Assembly: GCA_031256955.1 (NCBI GenBank)
Contig: JAIRPP010000016.1
Coordinates: forward strand, 62,001 to 126,000
Reading direction: 5' to 3'
DNA: 64,000 nt
Origin: Candidatus Methanoplasma sp.
GTDB taxonomy: Archaea; Thermoplasmatota; Thermoplasmata; Methanomassiliicoccales; Methanomethylophilaceae
The notes beneath the pieces were generated by a model, which was not told the origin of the DNA, made no database searches, and saw only the letters and a program-made list of their open reading frames with translations. The position numbers were made by a program, and so were the translations under genes. Numbering within the stretch: position 1 is the stretch's first letter; every line of letters begins with the position of its first letter. Shown here one piece after another: positions 34,604-43,089 of this stretch.

Positions 34604-35947
34604 ATGCATCTCAAAAGGAAGGCGTACGACCGCATCGTCGAATGGAAGGAGAGGAGCAAGGGGAGGACCGCCCTCCTCATAGACGGCGCGAGGCGCGTGG
34701 GCAAAAGCTATCTCGCGGAGGAGATCGGGAGGAACGAATACCGGAGCTTCGTGAAGATCGATTTCGCCCGCGCGTCCCCCGCGGTGAGAGAGATGTTCGA
34801 CAGCGACTCCTCGGATCTGGACATGCTCTTCAGCAAGCTGTCGGTCCTGAGCGGCGCTACCCTGTACAGGCGGGAGTCCCTCATAATATTCGACGAGGTG
34901 CAGCGCTTCCCGAGAGCGAGGGAGATGATCAAGTTCCTGGTGGAGGACGGGCGCTACGACTACATCGAGACGGGGTCGCTCCTGTCCATAAAGCGCAACG
35001 TCAGAGACATCCTCATACCGTCGGAGGAGGAGCACATGCTCCTACACCCCCTGGACTTCGAAGAGTTCCTATGGGCCCTGGGCGACGATGCGACCGCCCC
35101 GCTCATAAGGAGATGCTTCGAGAGGATGGAGCCTCTCGGCGAGGCGGTTCACAAGAAGGCCATGAACCTGTTCAGACAGTACGTGCTCGTGGGGGGGATG
35201 CCGCAGGCGGTGTCCGAATATTCCGAGAGCAGGGACTTCGCCTCTGCGGACCGCGTCAAGAGGATGATCCTCGAGCTCTATCGCCAGGACATGTCCAAGT
35301 TCGCGGAGGGGTACGAGGCCAAGGTCTCCGCAGTGTTCGACCAGCTTCCGGCGCAGCTGTCCAAGAGGGAGAAGAGGTTCAACATAGCTTCTCTGAGCAA
35401 GAGCGCAAGAACCAGGACGCATGAGGGCGCCTTCATGTGGCTGGCGGACGGGATGATGATAAACCAGTGCTTCAACGCCGTAGATCCAACCGCGGGCCTC
35501 TCCATGCATCTGGATCACGCCAGCCGGAAATGCTACATGGCGGACACGGGGCTGCTGGTGACCCACGCCCTGTCCGACGACGACTTCTCCGACAACGCGC
35601 TCTATAAGTCCGTTCTGTTGGATGAGCTGAACATAAGCGAGGGGATGCTCATGGAGAACGCGGTCGCGCAGATGCTGCGCGCCAACGGGCACAGGCTGTT
35701 CTTCTATTCCAGGAGCGACAGCGCGGACAGGTCCAACGACATCGAGATCGACTTCCTCGTCAGGAGGGGGGGCGAGATCTGCCCCGTGGAAGTCAAATCG
35801 GGCGCGTCCACCAGGCACGCCTCCCTCGACAAGTTCGTCGCCAAGTTCGGGAAGCGCATCGGGCGGCCGTACGTGCTGTGCGCGAAGGACCTGGCCTCTG
35901 GGGGCGGCGTCGCCCGCATCCCGATATACATGGCGATCTGCCTCTGA
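34604..35947 (+). CDS. AAA ATPase with DUF4143 domain
   Basis: A 447-residue cytosolic protein. The N-terminal AAA domain has Walker A GARRVGKS and Walker B LIIFDEVQ. The middle has the DUF4143-family pattern LDFEEFLWALG and YVLVGGMPQAV. The C-terminus resembles a PD-(D/E)xK nuclease fold (EIDFLVRRGGEICPVEVKSG). This family is common in archaea and gut microbes and often plasmid- or defence-like, but its role is unknown. The ATG at 34604 is chosen from the family start MHLKRKAYDRI; upstream codons belong to the tandem repeats. A related truncated copy ends the window. Confidence 0.88.
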   Translation: MHLKRKAYDRIVEWKERSKGRTALLIDGARRVGKSYLAEEIGRNEYRSFVKIDFARASPAVREMFDSDSSDLDMLFSKLSVLSGATLYRRESLIIFDEVQRFPRAREMIKFLVEDGRYDYIETGSLLSIKRNVRDILIPSEEEHMLLHPLDFEEFLWALGDDATAPLIRRCFERMEPLGEAVHKKAMNLFRQYVLVGGMPQAVSEYSESRDFASADRVKRMILELYRQDMSKFAEGYEAKVSAVFDQLPAQLSKREKRFNIASLSKSARTRTHEGAFMWLADGMMINQCFNAVDPTAGLSMHLDHASRKCYMADTGLLVTHALSDDDFSDNALYKSVLLDELNISEGMLMENAVAQMLRANGHRLFFYSRSDSADRSNDIEIDFLVRRGGEICPVEVKSGASTRHASLDKFVAKFGKRIGRPYVLCAKDLASGGGVARIPIYMAICL

Positions 35948-35962
35948 GGCGCGCGGCGGACC

Positions 35963-35995
35963 GGGGCTCCGGAGGCTCGCTCGCAGAGGAGCCCC
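35963..35995. terminator. Hairpin between convergent genes
   Basis: Arms GGGGCTCC (35963-35970) and GGAGCCCC (35988-35995) lie between the DUF4143 gene and the convergent MMPL transporter and may end either transcript. Confidence 0.45.
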
Positions 35996-36004
35996 CGGCG
36001 CCCT

Positions 36005-38500
36005 TCACCTCCCGTCCCTGTGCATGAACCTGGGGCCCTTCCAGTTCCAGTCCCCCAGGAGGTGCATCACCGCGGGGACGATGTACGTCCTCACTATGAG
36101 CGCGTCCACCAGGATCGCGAAGCACAGCGCGAAGCCGAACTCCTTCAGCATCATGGTGTTGGACAGCATCAGGGTGCCGAACGCGCCGCCCATTATGATC
36201 CCGCATATGGTTATCACCGACCCCGAGCTGGTGACCGCGGAGGCTATCGCGTCGTCGTTGGACATCCCCCTGTGCCTCACGTTCTCCTTTATGCGCGTGG
36301 TGAGCAGGATGTCGTAGTCCATGCCCAGGCCCAGGCACACCACCATCAGGATGATCGGGATCATCCACAGAACCCCGTGCCCGAGCAGGTCCGAGAATAT
36401 CAGGTGCGTGACCCCTATCGTCCACGCCACGCTCATGAGTATCGTGAGGACCGAGCGCAGCGGGGTCACGTAGGACCTCATGACGAAGAACAGGAGCGCC
36501 ATGATCAGCAGGACCGCCAGGAGCTCGACCTTGCCGAACTCCCCGCTCACCTGCCCGGATATCTCGAACATCACCGCGGGGGAGCCCGTCATCCATGTGG
36601 CCGCGATCAGCCCGGACCCCTCGCCCGCGGCGAAGCTCTCCATCTCCGCCTTGCAGTACCCTATCGTGTCCATGGAGCGGTTGGACATGGCGGAATCCCT
36701 GGTCACCGCGGTCACGCTCACGTACTTTATGGCGCCGCTCCCGTCCGCCCCTATGCTCCGGAGCGCGGCGTAGTTCACTATCCAGTCCATGACCGCTCCG
36801 ACCTCGGCGCTGTCGTACCTTATCTGGGCCCCCGTCGACATCTCCAGATACTCCACGGCGCCCTCCGGCATGCCCGACGCGAGCGCCGCGCCCGCCGCCC
36901 TCTCCGGGAGCGCCTTCAGGACCTCCCCGAACACCATCACGGCGTAGTCGTGGTCGCTCAGGCCCGGGTTGGGGCTGGACTTCGCGATCTCCTCCGCGAT
37001 CGCCTTCCAGACGTACACCCCGTACACCGACCCTATGTTGTCGTCGCCCGTGAGCGATCTCTGGAACGAATCTATCTTCCGCAGCCCGACGGGGTCGGTC
37101 CATTGGACGTACCCCACGCTGGATCCCGCGATGTCCATCTCCCCTATCTCCCCTATGGGGGCGGAGAGCTCCATCACCATGTAGTTGGGGGTCAGCATCC
37201 CCCCGTCGGTGTGCTCCTCTATCTTCTTCATCCCGTCCGCCGCCTCGCCCGACGACATCATGCTGACCATGTCGTAGGACGACGGGGCGGTGAACGTGAT
37301 GTACGCCATCGGCACGGTGAACAGCACCGCGACGACGAATATGGGCTTGGCGCGCCTCATGGAGAACCTGACCGACCTGCGGAAGTACGAGTCGGCCGAC
37401 TTGGACATCCGGGCGTAGAACCTCCCGGGCTTCCTCCCGGATACCGCGCCGGAGGGCCAGAACAGCCTGTCCCCGGCTATCGCCAGTATGGACGTGATCA
37501 GCGTGAGGGCGGCGAACATGGCTATCAGTATGCCCGCCGCGAGGACCACCCCCATGGAGCTTATCATTGGGAAGGAGCAGATGGACATCGCCCCGAACCC
37601 TATCATGACCGCGGTCCCGGACGTGGCTATGGACTCCCCCGCCCACGTGACGCTCTCCCTGAGGGATTCCCCGTGATCCTTCCCGGACCTGCGCTCCTCG
37701 TGGTAGCGCGCCAGTATGAATATGCAGTAGTCGCACCCGGCCCCCATCATGGACACCAGCAGGAACATCTCCGACACGTAGGAGACGTTCATGATGGACG
37801 CTATCAGGAACATGGCCATCATGGCCGCGCCGAACGCCGCGCCGATGACCATCGGGGGCATGGCGGACGTGACGAACGACCTGAAGAACAGCCCCACCAG
37901 GACCAGTATGAGCAGTATCGTGAACGGGTCTATCCTGGACAGGTCCTTGGCGGACTCCACCTCGGTGTCGTGGTTCATCGCCGGGGTCCCTGTGACGTAC
38001 AGGGACATGCCGGGGAGGCTCGCCGCCGCCTCTTTCACGAATCCCCTGAGGGCGACCGTGTCCTCGGACATGCCCTTCGCGTGCTCGCTAGTATAAGATA
38101 TCTGATAGAGGACCACCCCGCTGTCCGCGCCCCCGAACGACCCCGCCTGCGTCACCTTCGCTATCTTCTGGGACCCGGAGCCGTCCGTGAACCCGGATTT
38201 CCCGTCGTTCAGGGCCGCGCCCAGCCGCTCGGCGCTCTCCCTCCCCTCGGGGGAGCCGTATTCGGCGACCAGCAGGAACACGCTGTCCCCCGCCGACTCG
38301 GCCGCGTAGAAGTTCTTGTTCAGTATCCTCAGGCCGCTGATGGACTCGGCGTCGGGCACCGCCATCGAGTCGGTGTCGTACTTGAGGGCGTCCCCCACCT
38401 TCGCCGCGAAGGGCACCGACACCAGAAGCAGGAGCACCCATGCGAGTATTATCCATTTCGCGCACCTAGATATCACGCTGGCGAGCCCTTTGAAAACCAT
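36005..38500 (-). CDS. MMPL/RND-superfamily transporter
   Basis: An 831-residue membrane protein of two similar halves, each with one N-terminal helix, a large extracytoplasmic domain and a five-helix bundle, as in MMPL proteins. Characteristic motifs are GAGCDYCIFILARYHEE in the first half and LGLGMDYDILLTTRIKE in the second; both carry the membrane Asp-Tyr pair used for proton coupling. The substrate, perhaps a lipid or hydrophobic compound, is unknown. ATG 38500 lies about 28 bases after TATA (AAAATAAAATATG, about 38525-38537), so the mRNA is probably leaderless. Confidence 0.9.
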   Translation of the reverse strand: MVFKGLASVISRCAKWIILAWVLLLLVSVPFAAKVGDALKYDTDSMAVPDAESISGLRILNKNFYAAESAGDSVFLLVAEYGSPEGRESAERLGAALNDGKSGFTDGSGSQKIAKVTQAGSFGGADSGVVLYQISYTSEHAKGMSEDTVALRGFVKEAAASLPGMSLYVTGTPAMNHDTEVESAKDLSRIDPFTILLILVLVGLFFRSFVTSAMPPMVIGAAFGAAMMAMFLIASIMNVSYVSEMFLLVSMMGAGCDYCIFILARYHEERRSGKDHGESLRESVTWAGESIATSGTAVMIGFGAMSICSFPMISSMGVVLAAGILIAMFAALTLITSILAIAGDRLFWPSGAVSGRKPGRFYARMSKSADSYFRRSVRFSMRRAKPIFVVAVLFTVPMAYITFTAPSSYDMVSMMSSGEAADGMKKIEEHTDGGMLTPNYMVMELSAPIGEIGEMDIAGSSVGYVQWTDPVGLRKIDSFQRSLTGDDNIGSVYGVYVWKAIAEEIAKSSPNPGLSDHDYAVMVFGEVLKALPERAAGAALASGMPEGAVEYLEMSTGAQIRYDSAEVGAVMDWIVNYAALRSIGADGSGAIKYVSVTAVTRDSAMSNRSMDTIGYCKAEMESFAAGEGSGLIAATWMTGSPAVMFEISGQVSGEFGKVELLAVLLIMALLFFVMRSYVTPLRSVLTILMSVAWTIGVTHLIFSDLLGHGVLWMIPIILMVVCLGLGMDYDILLTTRIKENVRHRGMSNDDAIASAVTSSGSVITICGIIMGGAFGTLMLSNTMMLKEFGFALCFAILVDALIVRTYIVPAVMHLLGDWNWKGPRFMHRDGR

Positions 38501-38589
38501 GCCCCCGTATGCATCTCGAACACATATTTTATTTTCTGTCGGACGGCGCATACTTTTATTATCGGCGCGGGGATTCACGCCCGATAAAG

Positions 38590-39810
38590 ATGATCGACGA
38601 AAAGGCGGTCGCGGCGGCGCAGGAGAGGTACGGCAGGCTTTTGAGGCAGCAGCTCGAGAGGGTCGAGTCCCTGAAGACGGAGGGCGATTGGACGGACTTC
38701 TCCAAGCTGGACAGGCTGGTCATAGGCGTATGCGGCGGGGACGGCATAGGCCCGTACATATGCGCCTCAGCGCAGAGGGTCATGGAGTTCCTGCTGGCGG
38801 ACATGATAAGATCCGGGAAGGCGGAGGTCAGGGTCATAGACGGGCTCACCATCGAGAGGCGCGCCGAGGTCATGAAGGCCATACCGGACGACACCCTGGA
38901 GGAGCTGAAGAAATGCCATGTGATCCTGAAGGGTCCCACCACCACGCCGAAGAAGGGGGACCGGTGGCCCAACATCGAGAGCGCCAACGTGGCCATGAGG
39001 AAGCAGCTCGACCTCTTCGCCAACGTGAGGCCCGTGTCCGTGCCCGAGCTGGGGATAAGCTGGACGTTCTTCAGGGAGAACACCGAGGGGAGCTACGCCC
39101 TCGGCAGCGACGGCATCAACGTGAGCGACGACCTGGCCATGGACTTCTGCGTCGCCACCACCCAGGGGACCGAGAGGATAATACGCGCGGGGTTCGAGTT
39201 CGCCAGGAAGAGCGGGCAGAACTACGTCTCCCTGGTCACCAAGGCCAACATAATCAAGACCACGGACGGCAAGTTCCTGTCCATAGCGGAGAAGGTGGCG
39301 AAAGAGTACCCCGAGGTCAGGTGGGACGACTGGTTCATAGACATCATGACCGCCAAGCTCATAGACCCCGCCAGGAGGAGCGACTTCAGGGTGTTCGTGC
39401 TCCCGAACCTGTACGGGGACATAATCACGGACGAGGCCGCCCAGATCCAGGGAGGCGTCGGGACCGCCGGGAGCGCGAACCTGGGCAAGAGGTACGCCAT
39501 GTTCGAGGCGATACACGGGTCCGCCCCGAGGATGGTGGACGAGGGGAGGGCGAAGTACGCCGACCCCTGCAGCATGATAAAGGCGGTGTCGCTGATGCTG
39601 AGCCACATAGGCGAGGCGGAGAAGGCGAGGAGGCTGGACATGGCGCTGGACGTGTGCGTCCAGTTCGAGAAGAGGCTGGTCATGACGGGCAGGCCGAACG
39701 GGGCCACCGGGGACGAGTTCGCCGGCTACGTCATGGAGACTGTTCAGAGGCCCGACCTCGAAGAGGCCTGGAAGGGATACGTCGAGGCGGCCAGGGCCGC
39801 CTCGCGCTGA
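38590..39810 (+). CDS. Isocitrate/isopropylmalate dehydrogenase family enzyme
   Basis: A 406-residue metal- and NAD(P)-dependent beta-decarboxylating dehydrogenase. Family motifs: VCGGDGIGPYI, KGPTTTPKKGDRWPNIESANVAMRK-type active-site loop (about 115-140), TFFRENTEGSYA, the catalytic Lys region VTKANIIKTTDG, NLYGDIITDEAAQIQGG and FEAIHGSAPR. Isocitrate dehydrogenase for 2-oxoglutarate and glutamate synthesis is most likely; the other substrates of the family cannot be excluded. TATA-like TTTTATTATC lies about 35 bases before ATG 38590. Confidence 0.88.
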   Translation: MIDEKAVAAAQERYGRLLRQQLERVESLKTEGDWTDFSKLDRLVIGVCGGDGIGPYICASAQRVMEFLLADMIRSGKAEVRVIDGLTIERRAEVMKAIPDDTLEELKKCHVILKGPTTTPKKGDRWPNIESANVAMRKQLDLFANVRPVSVPELGISWTFFRENTEGSYALGSDGINVSDDLAMDFCVATTQGTERIIRAGFEFARKSGQNYVSLVTKANIIKTTDGKFLSIAEKVAKEYPEVRWDDWFIDIMTAKLIDPARRSDFRVFVLPNLYGDIITDEAAQIQGGVGTAGSANLGKRYAMFEAIHGSAPRMVDEGRAKYADPCSMIKAVSLMLSHIGEAEKARRLDMALDVCVQFEKRLVMTGRPNGATGDEFAGYVMETVQRPDLEEAWKGYVEAARAASR

Positions 39811-39858
39811 CCCGGGGCGGGGCGCACATCCTAATACGCGCGAGTCGTTGACCCGTCC

Positions 39859-40482
39859 ATGATAGCCGCGGCCACGGACAGGGAGGCCTCCAGGGCGCCG
39901 TTCACGGAGCAGGTGGGGAAGATCGCCCGCGCCCGCCCCGACGTCATCTTTCTGAGGGGGGGCGGCCTCGCGGAGGCCGAGCTCGCCTCCGTCGCGGCGG
40001 AGGCGCTGGAGGCCTGCGCGGGCGCGGGGGTCGAGCTGTTCGCGTCCGGGTTCCCGGGCGTCGCCGAGAGGCTGGGGATCGCGAGCGGGTGCGTCCCCCT
40101 GGGCGAGCTCAGGGAGTCCGGGTCGCCCTTCGAGAGGACCGCCGTCTTCGTCGCGTCGGAGAGGGAGGCGGCCGAGGCGGAGAGGCTGGGGGCGGACCTG
40201 CTGGTGTTCGGGAACGTGTTCGACGTCTCCTGCAAGTCGTGCAGGAGCGCGAAGGGGCTCGCGGCGCTCAGGTGCATGTGCGGCGCGGTGGACGTGCCGG
40301 TGCTCGGGGCCGGGGGCATACTGCAGGACGTGTTCTCCGAGGTCCTCGCCGCCGAGGCGGCGGGGGTGTGCATGACGAGCGGGTTCATGAGGTCGGCGGA
40401 CCCCTCCGCCATAGTGGCCGCGTACAGGGAGGCGGAGAGGAGGGCCGGGCGCAAGCCGATGCGCGACCCTGCGATAGGATGA
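39859..40482 (+). CDS. Second TenI/ThiE-like protein
   Basis: A 207-residue paralogue of the TenI-like protein at 30204, with the same start (MIAA-TD), EQVGKIARARPD, LGADLLVFGNVFD and AAGVCM. It has diverged at conserved family positions: the SVHS motif is VASERE, so its His is lost, and VGGI is GAGGI. The cysteine count is higher (SCKSC, CMC). It stands alone, away from the thi operon, behind a weak TATA (CTAATACG). It may have a new substrate. Confidence 0.7.
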   Translation: MIAAATDREASRAPFTEQVGKIARARPDVIFLRGGGLAEAELASVAAEALEACAGAGVELFASGFPGVAERLGIASGCVPLGELRESGSPFERTAVFVASEREAAEAERLGADLLVFGNVFDVSCKSCRSAKGLAALRCMCGAVDVPVLGAGGILQDVFSEVLAAEAAGVCMTSGFMRSADPSAIVAAYREAERRAGRKPMRDPAIG

Positions 40483-40534
40483 ATCATCCCATAGAAACCC
40501 GGTTGGACGGCAACAGCCATATATTCAAACATAA

Positions 40535-40558
40535 ATGTTATGAAACATGGATATAAAA
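40535..40558 (+). promoter_or_regulatory. Promoter of the small HTH gene
   Basis: A palindromic AACATAAATGTT (40528-40539) precedes the TATA box ATATAAAA (40551-40558). The predicted start of transcription (about 40580) falls on the ATG at 40579. Confidence 0.5.
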
Positions 40559-40606
40559 TCGTAGGAGGAATCATATCCATGCAGGCTGAGGGACTACGCC
40601 ATATGC

Positions 40607-40834
40607 ATGCTCCTCCTCCAAGACAAGGCCGGGCTCTCGTTCAAAGAGGCCCGCGTGGCCCTGGCTGACAGCGCGGAGGAGCGCCACAGCATAGCGGAGG
40701 AGTACGGCATAACGCAGGAGGCGGTGTCCAACCTGGCCCGCAGGGGGAGGAACAAGATATCCGGCACGGGCATGACCCTGGAGGGGATCTGCGAGGGGTA
40801 CTATCTGCCGGAGGTGCTGAGGGACCCGCGCTGA
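40607..40834 (+). CDS. Small helix-turn-helix protein, start uncertain
   Basis: At least 75 residues with a sigma-region-4-like HTH (SIAEEYGITQEAVSNLARRGRNKI) that probably binds DNA. ATG 40607 is the first in-frame ATG, but sensible sequence (LRDYAIC) continues upstream in frame to a stop at 40562. The promoter points to an ATG at 40579, which is in another frame and ends after 29 codons. Either a non-canonical start (CTG 40586) is used or a one-base indel lies near 40582-40586. Targets unknown. Confidence 0.6.
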   Translation: MLLLQDKAGLSFKEARVALADSAEERHSIAEEYGITQEAVSNLARRGRNKISGTGMTLEGICEGYYLPEVLRDPR

Positions 40835-40893
40835 AGAGCCCCCGCCCCGCCCCGCGGCGGGGCAAACGATATTAAGGCCGCACCGCGGTCGGA

Positions 40894-41472
40894 ATGGCAA
40901 GGGGGAATCGTTCTTTGAATCTGAACAAGGCGCTAGCGATAGCTCTGCTTGCTGCGGCCGCCGCCATGTTCGCCGCGACGATCGCGGCCGTGGCGATCGC
41001 CGTCGGCGGCTGGGGGGAGCCCGCGGACGAGCCGGAGGCGGCCTATACGGTCTGCTTCGACGCCGGGGGCGGGGACGTAGCATACAGCGTGGAGGTCGCC
41101 CGCGGCGATGCTCTGACAGAGCCGGACCCGCCTGAGAGGGAGGGTGCGGTGTTCAGGGGATGGTACGCGGATCCGGGCCTCGTCCGGTACTGGAGCTTCT
41201 CGACGGGGCGGGTCTCGGGGGACATGACGCTGTACGCCGCATGGGATCCGTCCCCGTGCCTCGTGACTTTCGATCCCATGGGGGGCGCGTTCGTGCCGTC
41301 CGCAGTCGTCGGATACGGATCCGCGGTAGAGGAGCCCGCCGCCCCGGGGCGGGAGGGCTACGAGCTCGAGGGGTGGTACAGGGACCCCGCGTGCTCCCAG
41401 AAGTGGGACTTCTCCGCGGACGAGGCGCGCTCCGACATGAGGCTGTACGCCAAGTGGTCGAGGGCGGGGTGA
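40894..41472 (+). CDS. Membrane-anchored InlB-repeat (Listeria-Bacteroides repeat) protein
   Basis: A 192-residue surface protein. One N-terminal hydrophobic helix (about 14-37) is followed by two beta-grasp InlB-type repeats: YTVCFDAGGGDV ... GWYADP ... LYAAWD and CLVTFDPMGGAF ... GWYRDP ... LYAKWS. Such repeats are common in surface proteins of host-associated microbes and suggest adhesion. TATA-like ACGATATTAAGG lies about 25 bases before ATG 40894. Confidence 0.85.
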   Translation: MARGNRSLNLNKALAIALLAAAAAMFAATIAAVAIAVGGWGEPADEPEAAYTVCFDAGGGDVAYSVEVARGDALTEPDPPEREGAVFRGWYADPGLVRYWSFSTGRVSGDMTLYAAWDPSPCLVTFDPMGGAFVPSAVVGYGSAVEEPAAPGREGYELEGWYRDPACSQKWDFSADEARSDMRLYAKWSRAG

Positions 41473-41533
41473 CGGCGCCGAGGCCGCCGGGACCCTTCCG
41501 ATGCGGGTTTTGCGCATCTGCCTACTGTGTGCC

Positions 41534-41560
41534 GTGCTAACACATAGCACACTATAAATA
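41534..41560 (+). promoter_or_regulatory. Palindromic operator and TATA of the ALDH-ADH operon
   Basis: GTGCTA-ACACA-TAGCAC (41534-41550), with perfect 6-base arms, abuts the TATA box ACTATAAATA (41551-41560). This places a possible regulator site directly on the BRE position. The ALDH ATG follows at 41583, consistent with a leaderless mRNA. Confidence 0.6.
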
Positions 41561-41582
41561 GGGGCTATGCGCTCGCCCGTTC

Positions 41583-43079
41583 ATGGGCAAAGCATCCGAG
41601 ATAATGGGGCTGGACGAGGAATACAAGCTGTTCATAGGCGGGAAATGGGTCCCCGCATCCGACGGGGGGAGGTTCGAGACGCGCTGCGCCGCGACGGGGG
41701 AGAAGCTGGCGGAGTGCGCCGAGGCCACCGCCGGGGACGTGGACGCGGCCGTGGCGGCCGCCTGGAAGGCGTTCCCCGCGTGGGCCGCGTCGACCCCCGC
41801 CGAGAGGGCGGCCCTCCTCAACAGGATCGCCGACGCGATCGACGCCAACGCGGAGCGCCTGGCGATGATAGAGGCCATGGACGTCGGGAAGCCCATCAGG
41901 GAGACGACGTTCATAGACGTGCCCGTGGCGGCGGACCAGTTCAGGTACTACGCCGGGCTCGTGCGCGGGGAGGAGGGGTCCGTGGTGAAGACGGACAAGG
42001 ACACCATCGCCATGATGGTGCACGAGCCGCTCGGGGTGGTCGGGCAGATAGTCCCGTGGAACTTCCCCCTGATGATCGGGTCCTGGAAGCTCGCGCCCGC
42101 CCTCGCGGCCGGGAACGCGATAGTCTTCAAGCCGTCGTCGTCCACTTCCCTCAGCGCGCTGGTCCTGATGCAGATCCTGGAGGGCATAGTCCCCCCGGGG
42201 CTGATAAACGTGGTCACCGGGTCGGGGTCGAGGGCGGGGCAGTTCCTCCTGGACCACCCGGGAGTGCGCAAGCTCTCCTTCACCGGCTCCACCGAGGTGG
42301 GCTACAGGGTGGCGGAGGCCGCCGCCAGGAAGCTCATACCCGCGACTCTCGAGCTCGGCGGGAAGAGCCCGAACATATTCTTCGACGACTGCGACCTGGA
42401 CAAGGCGATCGACGGCCTCCAGCTGGGGATCCTGTTCAACCAGGGCGAGGTGTGCGCGGCGGGCTCCAGGGTCCTGGTCCAGAGCGGGATATACGACGAG
42501 TTCATGAGGAGGGCGGTGGCGGCGTTCGAGAAGATCAGGGTCGGGATGCCCTGGGAGATGGAGACGCAGATGGCCTCCCTCGTGGACGAGAAGCAGGCCG
42601 AGAGGGTGCTGGAGTACATAGAGATAGGCAAGAGGGAGGGGGCCAGGGTCGCGTGCGGGGGGCGCAGGATGACCGAGGGGGACCTCGGGAAGGGCTGCTT
42701 CGTGGCGCCCACCCTGCTGGCGGACGCGGACAACGGCATGCGGGTGGCCAGGGAGGAGATCTTCGGCCCCGTCGCGGTCGTGATCAGGTTCGAGACGGAG
42801 GAGGAGGCGGTGGCGATAGCCAACGACTCCGACTACGGGCTCGCGTGCGGAGTCTGGACGCGGGACGTGAACCGCGCCCTGAGGGTGGCGCAGAGGGTGG
42901 AGAGCGGGCGCGTGTGGATCAACTCGTGCTCCAACGTGCCCGCGGGGATCGCGTTCGGCGGGTACAAAAAGTCCGGCTACGGGCGCGAGATAAACAAGTG
43001 CGCCCTGGAGCACTACCGCCAGGTCAAGTCGATAGAGATAAGCACGATGGAATCCCCGCTGGGATTCTACCCCCAGTGA
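41583..43079 (+). CDS. NAD(P)-dependent aldehyde dehydrogenase
   Basis: A 498-residue cytosolic ALDH-superfamily enzyme that oxidises an aldehyde to its acid. The order of motifs is complete: VPWNFPL, FKPSSSTSLSAL, the coenzyme loop FTGSTEVG, catalytic Glu in LELGGKSPN (about 260), catalytic Cys in NQGEVCAAGSR (about 294), and EEIFGPV. It resembles betaine/acetaldehyde-type ALDHs. It lies 10 bases before the iron alcohol dehydrogenase, so the pair probably interconverts alcohol, aldehyde and acid; the substrate could be ethanol. Confidence 0.93.
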   Translation: MGKASEIMGLDEEYKLFIGGKWVPASDGGRFETRCAATGEKLAECAEATAGDVDAAVAAAWKAFPAWAASTPAERAALLNRIADAIDANAERLAMIEAMDVGKPIRETTFIDVPVAADQFRYYAGLVRGEEGSVVKTDKDTIAMMVHEPLGVVGQIVPWNFPLMIGSWKLAPALAAGNAIVFKPSSSTSLSALVLMQILEGIVPPGLINVVTGSGSRAGQFLLDHPGVRKLSFTGSTEVGYRVAEAAARKLIPATLELGGKSPNIFFDDCDLDKAIDGLQLGILFNQGEVCAAGSRVLVQSGIYDEFMRRAVAAFEKIRVGMPWEMETQMASLVDEKQAERVLEYIEIGKREGARVACGGRRMTEGDLGKGCFVAPTLLADADNGMRVAREEIFGPVAVVIRFETEEEAVAIANDSDYGLACGVWTRDVNRALRVAQRVESGRVWINSCSNVPAGIAFGGYKKSGYGREINKCALEHYRQVKSIEISTMESPLGFYPQ

Positions 43080-43089
43080 GGCGACGGCG

